Origin: Scleromitrula shiraiana
Lineage: Eukaryota > Ascomycota > Leotiomycetes > Helotiales > Sclerotiniaceae
Length of the DNA: 36,064 nucleotides
Assembly: GCA_028455995.1 (NCBI GenBank)
Contig: JABELC010000020.1
Span: forward strand, 1 to 36,064
Direction: 5' to 3'
The notes under the pieces are model-generated. The model did not search any database, was not told the origin of the DNA, and was given only the letters and a program-made list of their open reading frames with translations. The position numbers and the translations under genes were made by a program. Positions 1-10,394 of this stretch are shown in pieces. How positions within the stretch are numbered: position 1 is the stretch's first letter; each line of letters opens with the position of its first letter.

Positions 1-238
1 ATTTCTTCATTCTTGAGCTGCAGGTGTAAAATGTTTTACCTGTCCTTTATCACTCGTTTTTTCCTTTAAAGGAATAACTTTAACATTATATTTTTTTTTT
101 CTAAAAAAAATCAGTGGTACTTGGCTTCGCGAGCGAGGGTCGCCTAAACCATATGATTTTTTTTTTTTTTTTTTTTTTTCCGGGTCTATCTGCTCTGTCA
201 CTGTAAGAGATGGGTTTTATATTTAATATTTTTCTCAT
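1..238 (-). CDS. rps3: ribosomal protein S3, 5' part only, inside the rnl omega intron
   Basis: Small-subunit ribosomal protein uS3, which in Pezizomycotina is encoded inside the group I intron at the omega site of rnl. The peptide YNVKVIPLKEKTSDKGQVKH followed by FTPAAQEW (the W is a TGA codon) matches what I know of this family. The gene runs off the left edge, so only about 65-78 residues are seen. The start is unclear. The conserved frame opens at a GTG at 201, but an ATG at 238 begins a plausible N-terminus (peptide LNIKPISYSD) in a different frame. The two frames meet across a 23-nt A tract (157-179) next to a GC-rich block (about 124-148). That tract may be mis-sized, slip in expression, or be a real frame-changing insertion. 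Confidence 0.75.
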
Positions 239-626
239 TTTTAACTTTTTTTTTTTTTGCTTTATTATGTTTTGCTCATGCTCATTATTTGATGAGTCTA
301 TTTCATTAATATTAATATTAATTATTATATAATTTTTTTATGGCAGGGCTCTGCCAAGAATTAAAAATTAGATTTAACTATAAATAAAATAGTTTATTTA
401 TATATACAGATAAATTTATATGTTGGGTTTAAAAGAAGGATTATTGTCAGCATTCCTCACCTTCTAGTCGTTGAACGTTTTTACATATTTATCTTAAAAA
501 AAATGCTTAAGTAAATTTCGCTTCAAGTGAACTTACGGCTGCGCCAAAGTCATTCTTGAAATTAACCCAATTATTTGCCAATAGATTTATTCTCTAAAAT
601 TAGAAACAAAACATTGGAGGACTAAC
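1..626 (-). mobile_element. group I intron at the omega site of rnl, 3' end outside window
   Basis: The exon ends CTACGCTAGGGAT at 627, the classic omega insertion point (E. coli about 2449), and intron sequence starts GTTAGTCC. Core elements follow on the minus strand: a P4-P6-like block around 590-520 (includes AATTTCAAGAATGAC) and the P7-type string GTTCAACGACTAGAAGG at about 480-464. The same P7 string, GTTCAACGACTA, recurs in other introns of this window. rps3 follows the core, as expected for this intron. About 240-420 is AT-rich linker with no gene that I can see. Confidence 0.85.
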
Positions 627-1484
627 ATCCCTAGCGTAGCTTTTTCAAAAATCCAAGACCTTTCCTTTATGCATCTTGTGATCATATGCCCCGCTTACGC
701 GACTGATAGACGTGTAAGTCAAACAGTAAAGCAAGATTAAGCCATTAAACTTGACAAGTAATAAACATAATTATATAAAAAGTGTAATTTAAACTAATTA
801 TATAACTAAAAACATTAGAAAAATAAGAGCTTAGCTCCTGGTGCGTGCCAGCGTGCAAGCCTGCAGAGCCCATATTCCACTTTTCAAATTAATGTTTTAA
901 TTACATCTATTTTCCATATAGTTAAAATCTTACTTAAATTAAAATATTAATTCCAACTTAATAGATATATAGTTGAATTAGTTATAGCCTAGGCTAAACC
1001 AATAACATACTAAAAATAAAACATATAAAATTTATATATTTAATTGCCATAACCAAGTTATGGCAATTTTACAAAATTAACTTTGGATACACCCAGGTAC
1101 TTTTTATGGGATCTGTGCCCCGCATAAACTGCCTCCTAGCCATTGTCCCCTATATGTGGGTTAATCGCAATATTTAACAACGTCTTAAAAAAACGCCTTA
1201 TAAAACAACGTAGACTCTATAGTCTACAAATATGACAAACAAAATAAAGGTGTTTCAATTATGCCAGATCAACTACCTTATACACTAGTATTGGTTCTAT
1301 CATATTTAATAACTAGCAACAGTAAAGCTGCATAGGGTCTTCTCGTCTAACTAGAGGTAAACTGTATCTGCACAGTTATTCCAATTTCACTGAGCCAATC
1401 ATTGAGACAGCTGTTGTATCGTTAAATCATTCATGCAAGACCGCATTTAACGGCCAGGGTATTCCGCTACCTTAGGACCCTCAT

Positions 1485-2883
1485 CATGGCTGATAAAATT
1501 TATCATACTCAAAATATTTTATTAGCTGTTGTGCAGTGGCTCCGCCAATGCAGTATTATTTTTGCGCGGCGAAGCGGCCTTACTTTTAAGTTCTTTTTAA
1601 GTTCATGTTATCTTTAATTACTAAGATTTTATTAAGACCATCTTCTGTTAAATGGCCTTTAGACTTAACAATTTCAGCAACTTTTTTAAAATCAATGTAA
1701 TCTAGTTCTTTGGCTCCCTTGATTTGGTATTTATTAAAGAACGGTATTATAATATTCAAGATGTCTGAGGTATTTACAATTTGAACTGCCACCGAGGTGG
1801 CAGTATAATAAACATATTTATTAACTTCAAAATTAAAAAATTGAGATAATCCTTTGATTACCTCCGCTTCTCTAATATGTAAATGAACAGCAAATCTTAA
1901 TTGTACTTTACCTTCACGGGCTACAGTAGTTTTAATGTTAAAACTACCATCCCCACTCACAAATCCAGCTATTCAATAAGGACTAGGTATACCATCAAAT
2001 TTAAACTCTACTCTTTCAAGTAAAGTTAAATCACTGAAACTATCTCTTAGTTTTTCAGATAAACCCTTATTAAGTGAACTTTTATATTCAATTAATTTAG
2101 ATATACCTTGTTCAGTCAAATGTTCATTAAGTTTGATGATGTCAAAACTTTGTTTAAATAAAGTATAATCCAACTTCTTAGCTGTTACTAAAGGATACTT
2201 GTCAAGGCGCAAGCTCGATCAATTATAACTTGTAAATCTTTAAATGACTCTACTCTATAATAAACTTTTGTACCTGAGCTGTATATACGCCCAACTCCAA
2301 ATCAAATTTGAATATTCTCTAAAATTTCTATGTCTTTTTTGTGAAGACCAATAGCAAATATAGCCTTTACTCTTCATTTTGTTTTACTGTCAGAACGCGG
2401 TTGAACTAAAACATTAAAAGTAGATTCAGCATCAGCAAATCCTGTGACAAATCAAGGATTTAACTGATTAGAACCATAGCTTGTATAAAATCTTCTTTGG
2501 TTAGAAAGGGCTTTTACTTGATAACCTCTCTCGAAGCCCATTAGAGTACACCTTAAACGCATTACTTGACTCACCACAATCAAGTTGGTATTAATGCATC
2601 AACTACCGTCTACTCGTTGCTCTTTTACAATAACAGATTTTGTTTGGCTTGTGGGTATTAAACCTATTACTGATTTAGATCCGCGATAGTCCATTTCATT
2701 TTCAATCATCTTATGACTTGTTACCTTATTTTTATAGTCTAGCGAAGCTCGACCATAAAAAAAGTCTGAGTAATTAGTTCAGCCACTTATAGTTTTTCAA
2801 CTATAGCTTGGTACCATAAGTTTTAGGATTTCCCCGGAGTTTGATAGTTTGACCCACACATGAGATATCCGACATCTCAAAGC
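1485..2883 (-). mobile_element. group I intron in rnl domain IV (near E. coli 1915)
   Basis: Joining exon end GGCGGCCTTACCT (ends 2884) to ATGAGGGTCC (starts 1484) restores a segment of the same length as the E. coli GGCGGCCGTAACT/ATAACGGTCC region, and the intron then ends in G. Core-like sequence lies at about 2860-2690 (GGGAAATCCTAAA, then GTGGCTGAACTAATTACTCA, then GGACTATCGC). The endonuclease ORF follows the core. The 3' tail 1500-1585 holds a GC-rich block (GGCCGCTTCGCCGCGC). Confidence 0.8.
1586..2709 (-). pseudogene. LAGLIDADG endonuclease of the rnl domain IV intron, frameshifted
   Basis: A double-motif LAGLIDADG homing endonuclease that would cut intronless rnl. The ATG at 2709 follows the intron core. 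Motif 1 is VTGFADAESTF (about 2450) and motif 2 is IAGFVSGDGSF (about 1970-1940). The ORF ends with the usual family tail (GHLTEDGLNKI, then NMNLKRT and stop at 1586). The frame breaks at about 2209-2222. The family would read VIID-HFDKYPL there, but the sequence has a GC-rich block (CGAGCTTGCGCC in place of a His-Phe pair) and continues in another frame. Either the gene has been inactivated by a small GC insert or the assembly is wrong here. Both motifs are otherwise intact. Confidence 0.8.
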
Positions 2884-4338
2884 AGGTAAGGCCGCCATTG
2901 ATCGGGGTTTCCTTCAAATCCAAGCTTATATTAGTCAACTTAAAAACTCCGTTAACCAGCCGACATTGGGCAGAAATCACACTCAATACTTTGATTTATT
3001 ATCTTATTGCAGAGTGCTTTGTTTTAATTAAACAGTCGTACAACACTACTCTATGCTTCCTATTCTTTACCTATATTAATAAGTAAGAATGGCTCTCCTT
3101 ATCCCGAAGTTACGGTAGTTAGTTTGCCGAGTTCCTTAATGATTGTTCACTCAAACGCCTTCGTATTCTCTACTTGCTTACTTGTGGTAGTATTTAGGTA
3201 CGGTTTATTTGCCTTATTTTATCAGTAATCATCTATTTAGTTTATTTTAAAAAAAAAAATAAAACCTATCATTAATCAATCATCTAATTTAGTTTATTTT
3301 ATTAATGACTTAATTACATGTTTTTCCAGAACCTTCTTCACTTTTTTACAGAGTATAATATACTTATAGCAAGGTAAAAAGATGGTTGTGACTTTGTTGG
3401 CAAGGTTTACTCATCGTTTAATCCTTTAGGTTGGTAAACTTAGAGGCCGTTACTTTAATAAATCCATAAGCTTTAGGCGAGGGTTTACCCTTTTTCGTTA
3501 CTCATGTCAGCATTCTCACTTGGGTTATCTAATTTTATTCTTAAAAAGAATAAGTCCAAGATTTACCCAACGTTCTGCTACCCCATCAGATATAATAACA
3601 TAAATTATTAATAAATATGGACAAGGTGTCGGTATATTGTTTAGATCCGTTAAATCTTCGGTGCAACTATCATTGTAAATTTTATTATTTACTAAACCAG
3701 TGCTCTGTTACGAAATCTTCAAAAAATGGACCGCTTCTAAGCCTATTTCCTAGTTGTATTAGATAGAAACTTCCTTAGTTTCACTTAACAATAATTTTGG
3801 AACCTTAACTCTTGTTCTGGGCTGTTTCCCTTTAGACATACAACCTTATCGTACTATGTCCGATTATTCAATACCGTCTAGATACAAATTTTTATGTATC
3901 CGTATCTTTTGTACACATAAAAATAATATATCTATATTCATCATTGCCCTTCCGAGTGCGAATACTCACCGATAAAATCCTCACGATTGCCCGATATATG
4001 CAAAAGAATTTATTTTTTTAATAATAAATTATATGTTGCCTGAGATCACAGTTCTGTACCTGCTATGATGTAACTTGAATTACCTACTTATATAGGTTTC
4101 GCAGAAAACCAGCTATCCTAGTCAGTTTTGTCTTTCACTAACTTACCACGGTTCTTCGGATATCTTTACAACGATACAGTTTATCTCTTTGGCCTGGAAA
4201 AAGTAAATTTATTCCAAATAAGGCCGAGCTGAGACTTTTCTCCCTAAATAACTCCGCGTCATTATTGACAGCTTATAAAGTTATCCATTTAACAGATAAT
4301 ATAGTTTTATTCTTAGGTCCAGTCATAACTGGTATTGA

Positions 4339-4363
4339 GAAGCAAGACCATTGGTCTTGCTTC
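4339..4363 (-). repeat. near-perfect 12-bp inverted repeat after the GIY-YIG ORF
   Basis: Two 12-nt arms (4339-4350 and 4352-4363) are exact reverse complements around a single base. The repeat starts 6 nt downstream of the stop codon of the rnl GIY-YIG ORF. It could be an RNA processing or stability hairpin, or the relic of a short palindromic insertion. Confidence 0.7.
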
Positions 4364-4368
4364 AAATT

Positions 4369-5133
4369 CTATTTAACCCCTTTGCTAATTAAATAGACTT
4401 TTTTTAATAACCTTTTCTCTTTAAGAGCTAGGCTAATAGCAGTTTTACTTACATTAAGTGCAATACCTGCATCGGTCAAACTGTCAAATACCATTTTATC
4501 ATTGGTTACGGTATTTGTAACTAAAATAGACATTTTTCTTGCGGCCGTAGCCGTTTCGGTAGATAAAGCTTTTCTAGCTCTAACCTCGGCACTTAATACA
4601 ATAGCTTTCATTTTAGCTTTTGTCTCTGGACTATGTTTATAACCTAGAGTTGAACCTGCCACTTTTGCTGTATTGTATTCAGGTTTCAAATTATTCATGT
4701 AGTGTTGCTCTCTCACTAAAGCTTGACTAATTGCACAATACTCTAAGATCTCTAACTTAAAATTAGAAAATCCGTGTTTTAAAAGAGCACGATCAATTGG
4801 TCTTTTACTTGACGCTAAAGAAGCTAAACTGTAATATGTATAAAATCTTACCGAAAGATTTATGGAACTACCTACATATGTATTACCATTTACTTTATTT
4901 ATTCAACGGTACACACCGCTTTTATTTCGATTATCTGCAAATATATCTACTTTAGCAGTATCCGCATTATCGTAAATCATAACGGGTTTTACTGCGAAAG
5001 GTTTAATAGGACTTGTGGAATAGTTCACTTTTTTTATATGTAGAAAGAAGTTTTTAGAAGCTTTATTTATTATTATATGGGTTTGATTTATATTAAATGG
5101 CTTATTGTTCGACTTGTAAACAATATAGCACAT
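4369..5133 (-). CDS. GIY-YIG homing endonuclease in rnl intron
   Basis: A 254-residue single-domain homing endonuclease with TGA read as Trp. The catalytic GIY-YIG signature is SGVYRW ... NTYVGSS, followed by the conserved Arg segment (NLSVRFYTYY) and EYCAISQALVREQHYMNNLKP with the metal-binding Glu. NYNTAKVAGS-like and GYKHSPETKAKM segments follow, typical of fungal mitochondrial GIY-YIG proteins. The C-terminus (DSLTDAGIALNVSKTAISLA) has the form of a NUMOD1 helix-turn-helix DNA-binding repeat. The ATG at 5133 is preceded by in-frame stops. It lies downstream of the intron core and is not fused to the exon. It looks intact. Confidence 0.85.
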
Positions 5134-5996
5134 CAACTGTCAGAGATTTCAGATCTTCTCTAGTTCAGTTCTATCCTTGGGTCAGGGTGCTAGCCTTCCA
5201 AGGGTCCGGGTACCTTTCTACGTGTACTTGCCTTCGGGCTGGTACGGATACATACTACAGAGATTTAATCGGCTATTATTTAGTTTTAGCAAAGCCATAT
5301 TTTCTATTTAGATTATTAAAGATGTAATAAATACATTCATTTAATAAAAAAAAAAAAAAGATATAGTGCTTACTAAAGGTAATGAAATATTACAGCAGGG
5401 TCTACTACATAAATCAAGTAGCTATGCGACCAACAGCAAATAAAAATACGCAATATACTAGGAACAACTAAACTTGATACTTTTAATAAAAACTATATTA
5501 TCCTGCAATGTTTCCATTGAGGCTTGACTATATTTTAAGCTTACGCCAATCACCTTGTAGTCGATGAACCTTTCTCCTTAAATTCGGAGCTTGGATGCGG
5601 ATTGTCCATTCACTTTCGTATATCAATCTTGATGTTACTTAATTTTTAAGTCCTCTACCTAAAGGACTTAAAAATAATCGCGAGTCATTACCTGCGCCCC
5701 TAATATATTTCGATATTAGGTTAGTTAAGATTGCTTTAGGACTTTCCCGTCATTTTGATGATTTATAGCTGAAGGTTCACTTCAACTTGGGCTATAACAA
5801 GGGCTCTAATTCTTGTTTTTTACCCGTTCGGACTTTTATAATCCTGACCATGGTAAGATCACTAGGCTTCGGGTCTAATTTTAGATACTAATTCATTATT
5901 TCATAATCGGTTTATCTAGGCATTGCTGCTCGCATCTAATATTAACTTGCTGACCCAATTGAGATAGGTAGGTCCTCTCAGACTTTCCCCCTCTTA

Positions 5997-6030
5997 GAAC
6001 CGTGCGTGCGACTCTCATCGCACACGGCTC
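5997..6030 (-). ncRNA. group II intron domain V
   Basis: The 34-nt minus-strand segment starts GAGCCGTGTGCGATGA and ends CGCACGCACGGTTC. It folds into the diagnostic domain V hairpin with the AGC-type catalytic triad and a GAGA-type tetraloop. It lies about 105 nt downstream of the maturase stop codon, the usual position. Confidence 0.95.
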
Positions 6031-6134
6031 GTGCAATCGTACTCAATAAAAATTCCTATCCCTCGTTTTGGAGAATCGTTCCTTCTTAATTTAGCCAATA
6101 ATATAAGATTTTAAGTTACATTCGTCATTTCCAA

Positions 6135-8000
6135 TTATTCATTCGTCGAGTCTCTGATAGCTTTCTTCTTAACTCTACCCTTTTTCTTATTATCGATATT
6201 TGGTAGTGCTATTCTAAATCTTCCTAAGTCTTGATTTCTGTGAGTTACTTGTTGATGACAGATTTGATGTAAAGGTAGAATGTTATCTAGGCTATATTTT
6301 CCCTTGGACTTTTGTGGAATAATGTGATGAAATTCCACAACTTCCCCATTGTGTAAAGATTCCTCACAAATTGGACATTTTTGCTTGTACAACTTATAAA
6401 TGGTTGATCTAAATTTAGCTTCGATGAATTGTTCCCTTCTTTTGTAAAAATAATCTCTATTGCCTTTTAGATATGGATTTTTGTCCAATTTCAAAGGTCT
6501 GAGCTTAATAATTGTTATTTCACCCAGATTTATTAACTTTTCCTTAGAAGTTATTCCTCAATTTCATTTTCTCGTTGCAGTCCGTACAAGGTACTTATCT
6601 ATGTTCTTCCTGATAGAACCCCTATGTCAATACGCCCATTTACGCATCTTCTTTTGGATTCAATTATCTATCGCAATGAATGTTTCCTGAGAATGATAGG
6701 ATATTCTTTTATGTTCCCCTCATCCTCTAAGTATCGGATTCATTTCAGATATTATCTTGCGAATGGGCTTATTCATTATGATAATTTTCTTAGCTGAATC
6801 TAGCAACTTATTGATACCTTTCTCAGACGGTTTGATAATTAGTACTGTATCTTGTTCAGTGTCCTTATTAAGCTGGGGATCTCATTCCATTCTTCGAATA
6901 TTGAAGCCTAAAAAATCGAACCCAGTTTTAATATGTGTCACCAGAGTCTTCTTCTCATTTAGTTCTAATCCTCTTTCTTTTAGGAATTCCATTAATATTG
7001 TCTTATTTTTAAGAACAATATCTTTACTCTTCCCAGTTATTATCATATCATCAGCATACCTTATTACATGTACACCAGGACTGATACCTTTTTTGAGAGG
7101 ATTAGCTTCCTTGATAAATCCCTCCAGACCATTAAGAGCAATATTACATAAAACTGGAGAGATAATCCCTCCCTGTGGAGTTCCTTCCTCTACATTTATA
7201 AAGTTCATTTCTTCCATCACCCCCGATTTTAATCATTGTTCTAAAACCGTCTTATGACATATCGGTGTATGCTTCATAAGAAAACTATGACTGATTCTAT
7301 CAAAACATTTTGATATATCAGCTTCTAGTACCCATCTCGGATGGGTGCTCTTGTCTAATAAACTTCTAATGGCGGTGATGGCATCGTGAGTAGATCGGTT
7401 CTTTCTAAAACCAAATGAGTTTGGGTCAGATTGAACTTCAACTACTGGATCTAACCCTATATGATATATTGCCTGAACTGCTCTGTCAATCATCGTAGGA
7501 ATACCCAGCGGCCTCATTTCTTTAGTTTTACCCTTAGGTATATATACTCTTCTAACTGGTTCCGCTTTGTATTCTTTCGGATTCTCAACTATTATCGTTA
7601 AGTCTTTTATAGCCTTCCAGTAGTCCTTAGACCCTTTCCATACTATATTATCAACTCCCGATGTTTTACCACCTTTGTTAGTTATAACTTTCCTAATTGA
7701 TAAAGCTTTGGCTTCAAAGCTCTGCAATACGGTCCATTGTAATCTATACACTTCCTTAAAATCTTTATTTACTGTAGCAATAACTATTTTCTCTTGAAGG
7801 TCTTTAATCTTAGCTTCTGCTTTTTTTCAATCAATATCATGTCAACCTTTGTTCGAATCCTTGTTACCCTTAGATTCGTTCATTAAGTCAGTCAGTTTTA
7901 AGTCAACTGCAAACTTATTACTGTTCTTACCTAATAGTCCAATTTTATCACATTTATCCATTATCATTTGTTTGTTGTTGTTTGTTTTCATATTTTTCAT
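6135..8000 (-). CDS. group II intron reverse transcriptase/maturase with HNH endonuclease
   Basis: A 621-residue multifunctional intron protein that assists splicing and drives target-primed mobility. Starting at ATG 8000, the protein has an N-terminal region with TSGVDNI, reverse transcriptase blocks RPLGIPTMIDRAVQ, FGFRKNRSTHDA, EADISKCFDRI and GTPQGGIISPVLCNI, and the catalytic YADD at about residues 315-318. A maturase/thumb region follows (LRGWGEHKRISYHSQ). The C-terminal HNH zinc module has CPIC (about 542), EFHHIIPQ and CHQQVTH. TGA codons encode several Trp residues. All catalytic residues that I can see are intact, with no stop or frameshift. The architecture resembles bacterial and organellar CL-type group II ORFs. 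Confidence 0.93.
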
Positions 8001-9345
8001 GTTTTATTTTAATTAAATTTGTATTATTTGAGTGGAGATATCCTATGTTATTTCATTTGATCTTTTTACTCGTCCATATGGCATATAGGAGTCATTGCAA
8101 AACTACGAGCCGATTCATTTTCGTTTAGTTATTTTTACAATCCTAAAAACTTAACGGTTTCTATCAAAGTCTCCTACTCTAATTTAGGTCGTCTACTTTT
8201 TACTGTGGATTGACGCTAACAATTCAGAGTTGTTCATGATAATGTTGATTAAAATTTCTGCTTAGATTACTGACCTATATGTAAACTATCCGCCGATTAC
8301 TCGATACTACTTCGTTTCCTTAATCGATGAAATTACGACTTTGAACCCCAGTTGGATTGTTCACATTTCTTGATACTTCTAATTACGACGACCACATAGT
8401 CTAAGTCTGCACTCTCTCGAGTTGAGTCATATGACTCTATCAGGTCTATTAACAACCTGCATTAGCTTTTTAGACTTTCTTCTACCCTGAGCTCGTTATA
8501 ACAATTTCGGATTTAATCCTTATATGTTACCTCTCCTTAATATATACATTTAGATTAGTGTCTTGACAAGATCTTCAAAAGATGGCGTTGTAAGACCTAC
8601 TTCCTAATTGTCTTAATCCTGAAGTAAATTAACTTTATTCTAGAATGGTTGTAGTATATCAAGTTGTGAACTAAGGGCTTACCATGTTCACTATCTAACA
8701 CCGTTGCTTATATCCTTAGGAAGTACGCTTTACACCGGACCTTGATCCTATTCTTCTGCCAGCATAAGGAACAGAAGCCTTTAGTCAAAATATATATTAT
8801 CAGCAGGTAATATATACTCACCTTTTACGATGCCTCAATGCGTATTCACTTTCGTTCTCCATAGATATAATTACTCTAGCACACCGACCATATTTTAGTT
8901 AACATGATGGGTTTAATCGTTACATTGTCCCTGTAGCTTCACACTAGAAAATTACTTTTCTATCATGTACAGGTAGAGTCAAATCATAGGATTGATTTGT
9001 GGGAATTTCACCCAATTGTTAGGTAGTGCTTCATGTCGCACTTATGCAAAAGGTACGCTCTTACTTTTTATTTAAACTTTCTTTGAGCTGCTTATAAAAC
9101 TACTATTTCAATCTTTCCTTCACAGTACTTCACGCTATCGCTTATGTATTATATTTAGCCTTAGAGGAAGGTTCCCCTTGTATTCAAACAAATTATTATC
9201 CGTTTTACTTATTTAATATATCAGTGGGTGATTAGGCTTTGTTGTGTATAACCACATTAATCTATTCATTAATGCGGAAGTATCAGGTCCTTAGCCCTAG
9301 TAATGCTATTTTTTTTTTTTTTATTTATTTTATTACAATATATTT

Positions 9346-9390
9346 TTTTTTTCTTAGATCATACATATTAACTTATTTCTAAGAAAAAAA
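9346..9390 (-). repeat. 12-bp inverted repeat just upstream of rnl
   Basis: Arms 9346-9357 and 9379-9390 are exact reverse complements (TTTTTTTCTTAG and its complement) with a 21-nt loop. They lie immediately 5' of the first recognisable rnl sequence and 3' of trnP. It may be a processing hairpin at the 5' end of the rRNA. The surrounding stretch 9311-9709 is AT-rich with poly-T tracts and holds no gene that I can support. Confidence 0.6.
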
Positions 9391-9709
9391 TATATTCTGA
9401 TTTTTTATAGGCTGCTCTACTTTCATTCACACTAATCATAGAATCTCGTTTGATTTATTTTCCTGAAGTTACTAAGATATTTCAATTCACTTCGTTTATT
9501 ATTGAATTTCTCTAAGAGTACATGTGTTATAAGTAACTTTTTCTTTACACAATACAATACACAAATTAAATTTTAAAACTCTCTTTAATACATAGCTATA
9601 TATCCCTAATAGCTTCTTTATATACTTGCCTAAACTAAAAAAAATTTTAGTATAGAAACACTGTTTGATATCTATCACATTACTAATTACTCTTAATAAT
9701 AGTGAATTT

Positions 9710-9781
9710 CGGGTTATTATGATTCGAACATAACAATTCCTCAACCCAAATGAGACGCCTAACCAACCTGGCTCTAACCCG
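9710..9781 (-). tRNA. trnP: tRNA-Pro (TGG anticodon)
   Basis: A 72-nt cloverleaf on the minus strand. The acceptor CGGGTTA pairs perfectly with TAACCCG. The D arm has GGTTGGTTAGG-type sequence, the anticodon loop is TTTGGGT (anticodon TGG), and the T loop is TTCGAAT. It lies between trnS and rnl. Confidence 0.93.
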
Positions 9782-9808
9782 TGTTTAGTTTTCATTAATA
9801 TAAAATAC

Positions 9809-9893
9809 AGAGAATATCCGATTTGAACGGATGTGATCTATTAAATCAAATAAGTTTCAAGCTTATCGCCTTAAACCGCTCGGCCAATTCTCT
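9809..9893 (-). tRNA. trnS: tRNA-Ser (TGA anticodon)
   Basis: An 85-nt class II tRNA with a long variable arm. The acceptor AGAGAAT pairs with ATTCTCT. The anticodon stem ATAAG/CTTAT encloses loop CTTGAAA (anticodon TGA), and the T loop is TTCAAAT. Confidence 0.93.
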
Positions 9894-9980
9894 TTTTAAT
9901 AGTATATAATTATATATTAGCTACTAACCAATCAATATTAATAAGTTAAATATAAAAATTTTGAATATTTAACTTAAATT

Positions 9981-10051
9981 GATTCCTCAGAGACTTGAAC
10001 TCTGAACATATCCTTATCAAGAATACGCTTTACCAATTAAGCTAAGGAACC
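9981..10051 (-). tRNA. trnI: tRNA-Ile (GAT anticodon)
   Basis: A 71-nt cloverleaf. Acceptor GGTTCCT pairs with AGGAATC, with one wobble pair. The anticodon stem TATTC/GGATA encloses TTGATAA (anticodon GAT), and the T loop is TTCAAGT. Confidence 0.92.
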
Positions 10052-10349
10052 TTTACCTCAAATAACTTAAGTAAAAATAAACAATTGCAATAGTTAAATT
10101 TAAGTTTACAGATATAAATTATTTAATTATAATAAATGCATTTAAATTACTAATTAAGTATTATATTAAGAAAAAAAATAAAAGCTTGAATAGACTCTAA
10201 TATTAATACATAAAACTACATAATTTATAGTACTACAATAAATGAATAAAAGATGGGTAAATTATATGAGAGAGCTAATATAATACACATAAGCCATAAA
10301 CATATAATTTCAATATTGTATATAGTTGTAGTATTTAATTAGGAAAATC

Positions 10350-10394
10350 AATATAAACTAGTAGATTTTCTGGGCTAAAATACTAGTTTATATT
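10350..10394. repeat. perfect 14-bp inverted repeat with 17-nt loop
   Basis: Arms 10350-10363 and 10381-10394 (AATATAAACTAGTA and its exact reverse complement) are separated by 17 nt. The repeat is intergenic, about 300 nt upstream of trnI in the transcription direction. It is a candidate RNA processing or regulatory hairpin; its function is unknown. Confidence 0.75.

Larger units (their letters stand above)
4177..5821 (-). mobile_element. group I intron in rnl domain II (GIY-YIG bearing)
   Basis: Exon CCGAACGGGT (ends 5822) joined to TATCGTTGTAAAGATA (starts 4176) restores the expected rRNA hairpin. A complete core lies at 5790-5500: GACGGGAAAGTCCTAAAGCA (P4), GCAGGTAATGACTCGCG, AATCCGCATCCAAGC, GTTCATCGACTA (P7) and AATATAGTCAAGCC. 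The GIY-YIG ORF comes after the core. Two stretches are unexplained: 5140-5490 (includes a GC-rich block at 5170-5255 with CCTTGG/CCAAGG ends) and 4178-4338. They could be P9 extensions or a second, nested element. Confidence 0.75.
5958..9041 (-). mobile_element. group II intron in rnl domain II with RT-HNH ORF
   Basis: The 5' boundary is GTGCGAC at 9041, directly after exon GTACCTTTTGCATAA, and fits the group II GUGYG consensus. Domain V is complete at 5997-6030, followed by a domain VI-like stretch with the branch context GGACCTACCTAT. The intron ends in AT at 5958, so the exons join to ATAATGGGTCAGC as in bacterial 23S rRNA (around E. coli 570-580, from memory). Between 8001 and 9041 lies the domain I-IV ribozyme scaffold, with no ORF. 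This is a full-length and probably mobile element; it is the only group II intron in the window. Confidence 0.9.
1..9310 (-). rRNA. rnl: large-subunit mitochondrial rRNA (rnl), split, 3' end outside window
   Basis: This is the 23S-like RNA of the mitochondrial ribosome. Inferred exons in transcription order are about 9310-9042, 5957-5822, 4176-2884 and 1484-627; the last exon lies beyond the left edge. Conserved stretches on the minus strand mark it: GTACCTTTTGCATAA joined to TGGGTCAGC, GATAGCTGG near 4100, CCGTAACTTCGGGA near 3100, GGTCCTAAGGTAGCG near 1470, GGCAGTTT near 1130, and CTACGCTAGGGAT at 627, the omega site. Exon sizes fit the bacterial 23S spacing. The 5' end is uncertain: recognisable rRNA starts at about 9310, after a poly-A/T tract. 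The last visible exon carries AT-rich and GC-rich expansions (about 730-1080), for example a GC cluster at 835-872. Four introns interrupt it. Confidence 0.93.

Noticed and set aside
2801..3086. Short ORFs on both strands near 2.8-3.1 kb
   Set aside because: They lie in conserved rnl sequence and intron core; open by chance.
6757..7257. 166-codon plus-strand ORF
   Set aside because: It is the antisense shadow of the group II reverse transcriptase.
9499..9795. 98-codon minus-strand ORF upstream of rnl
   Set aside because: It overlaps trnP almost completely at its 5' end, and the rest is AT-rich with no family resemblance.
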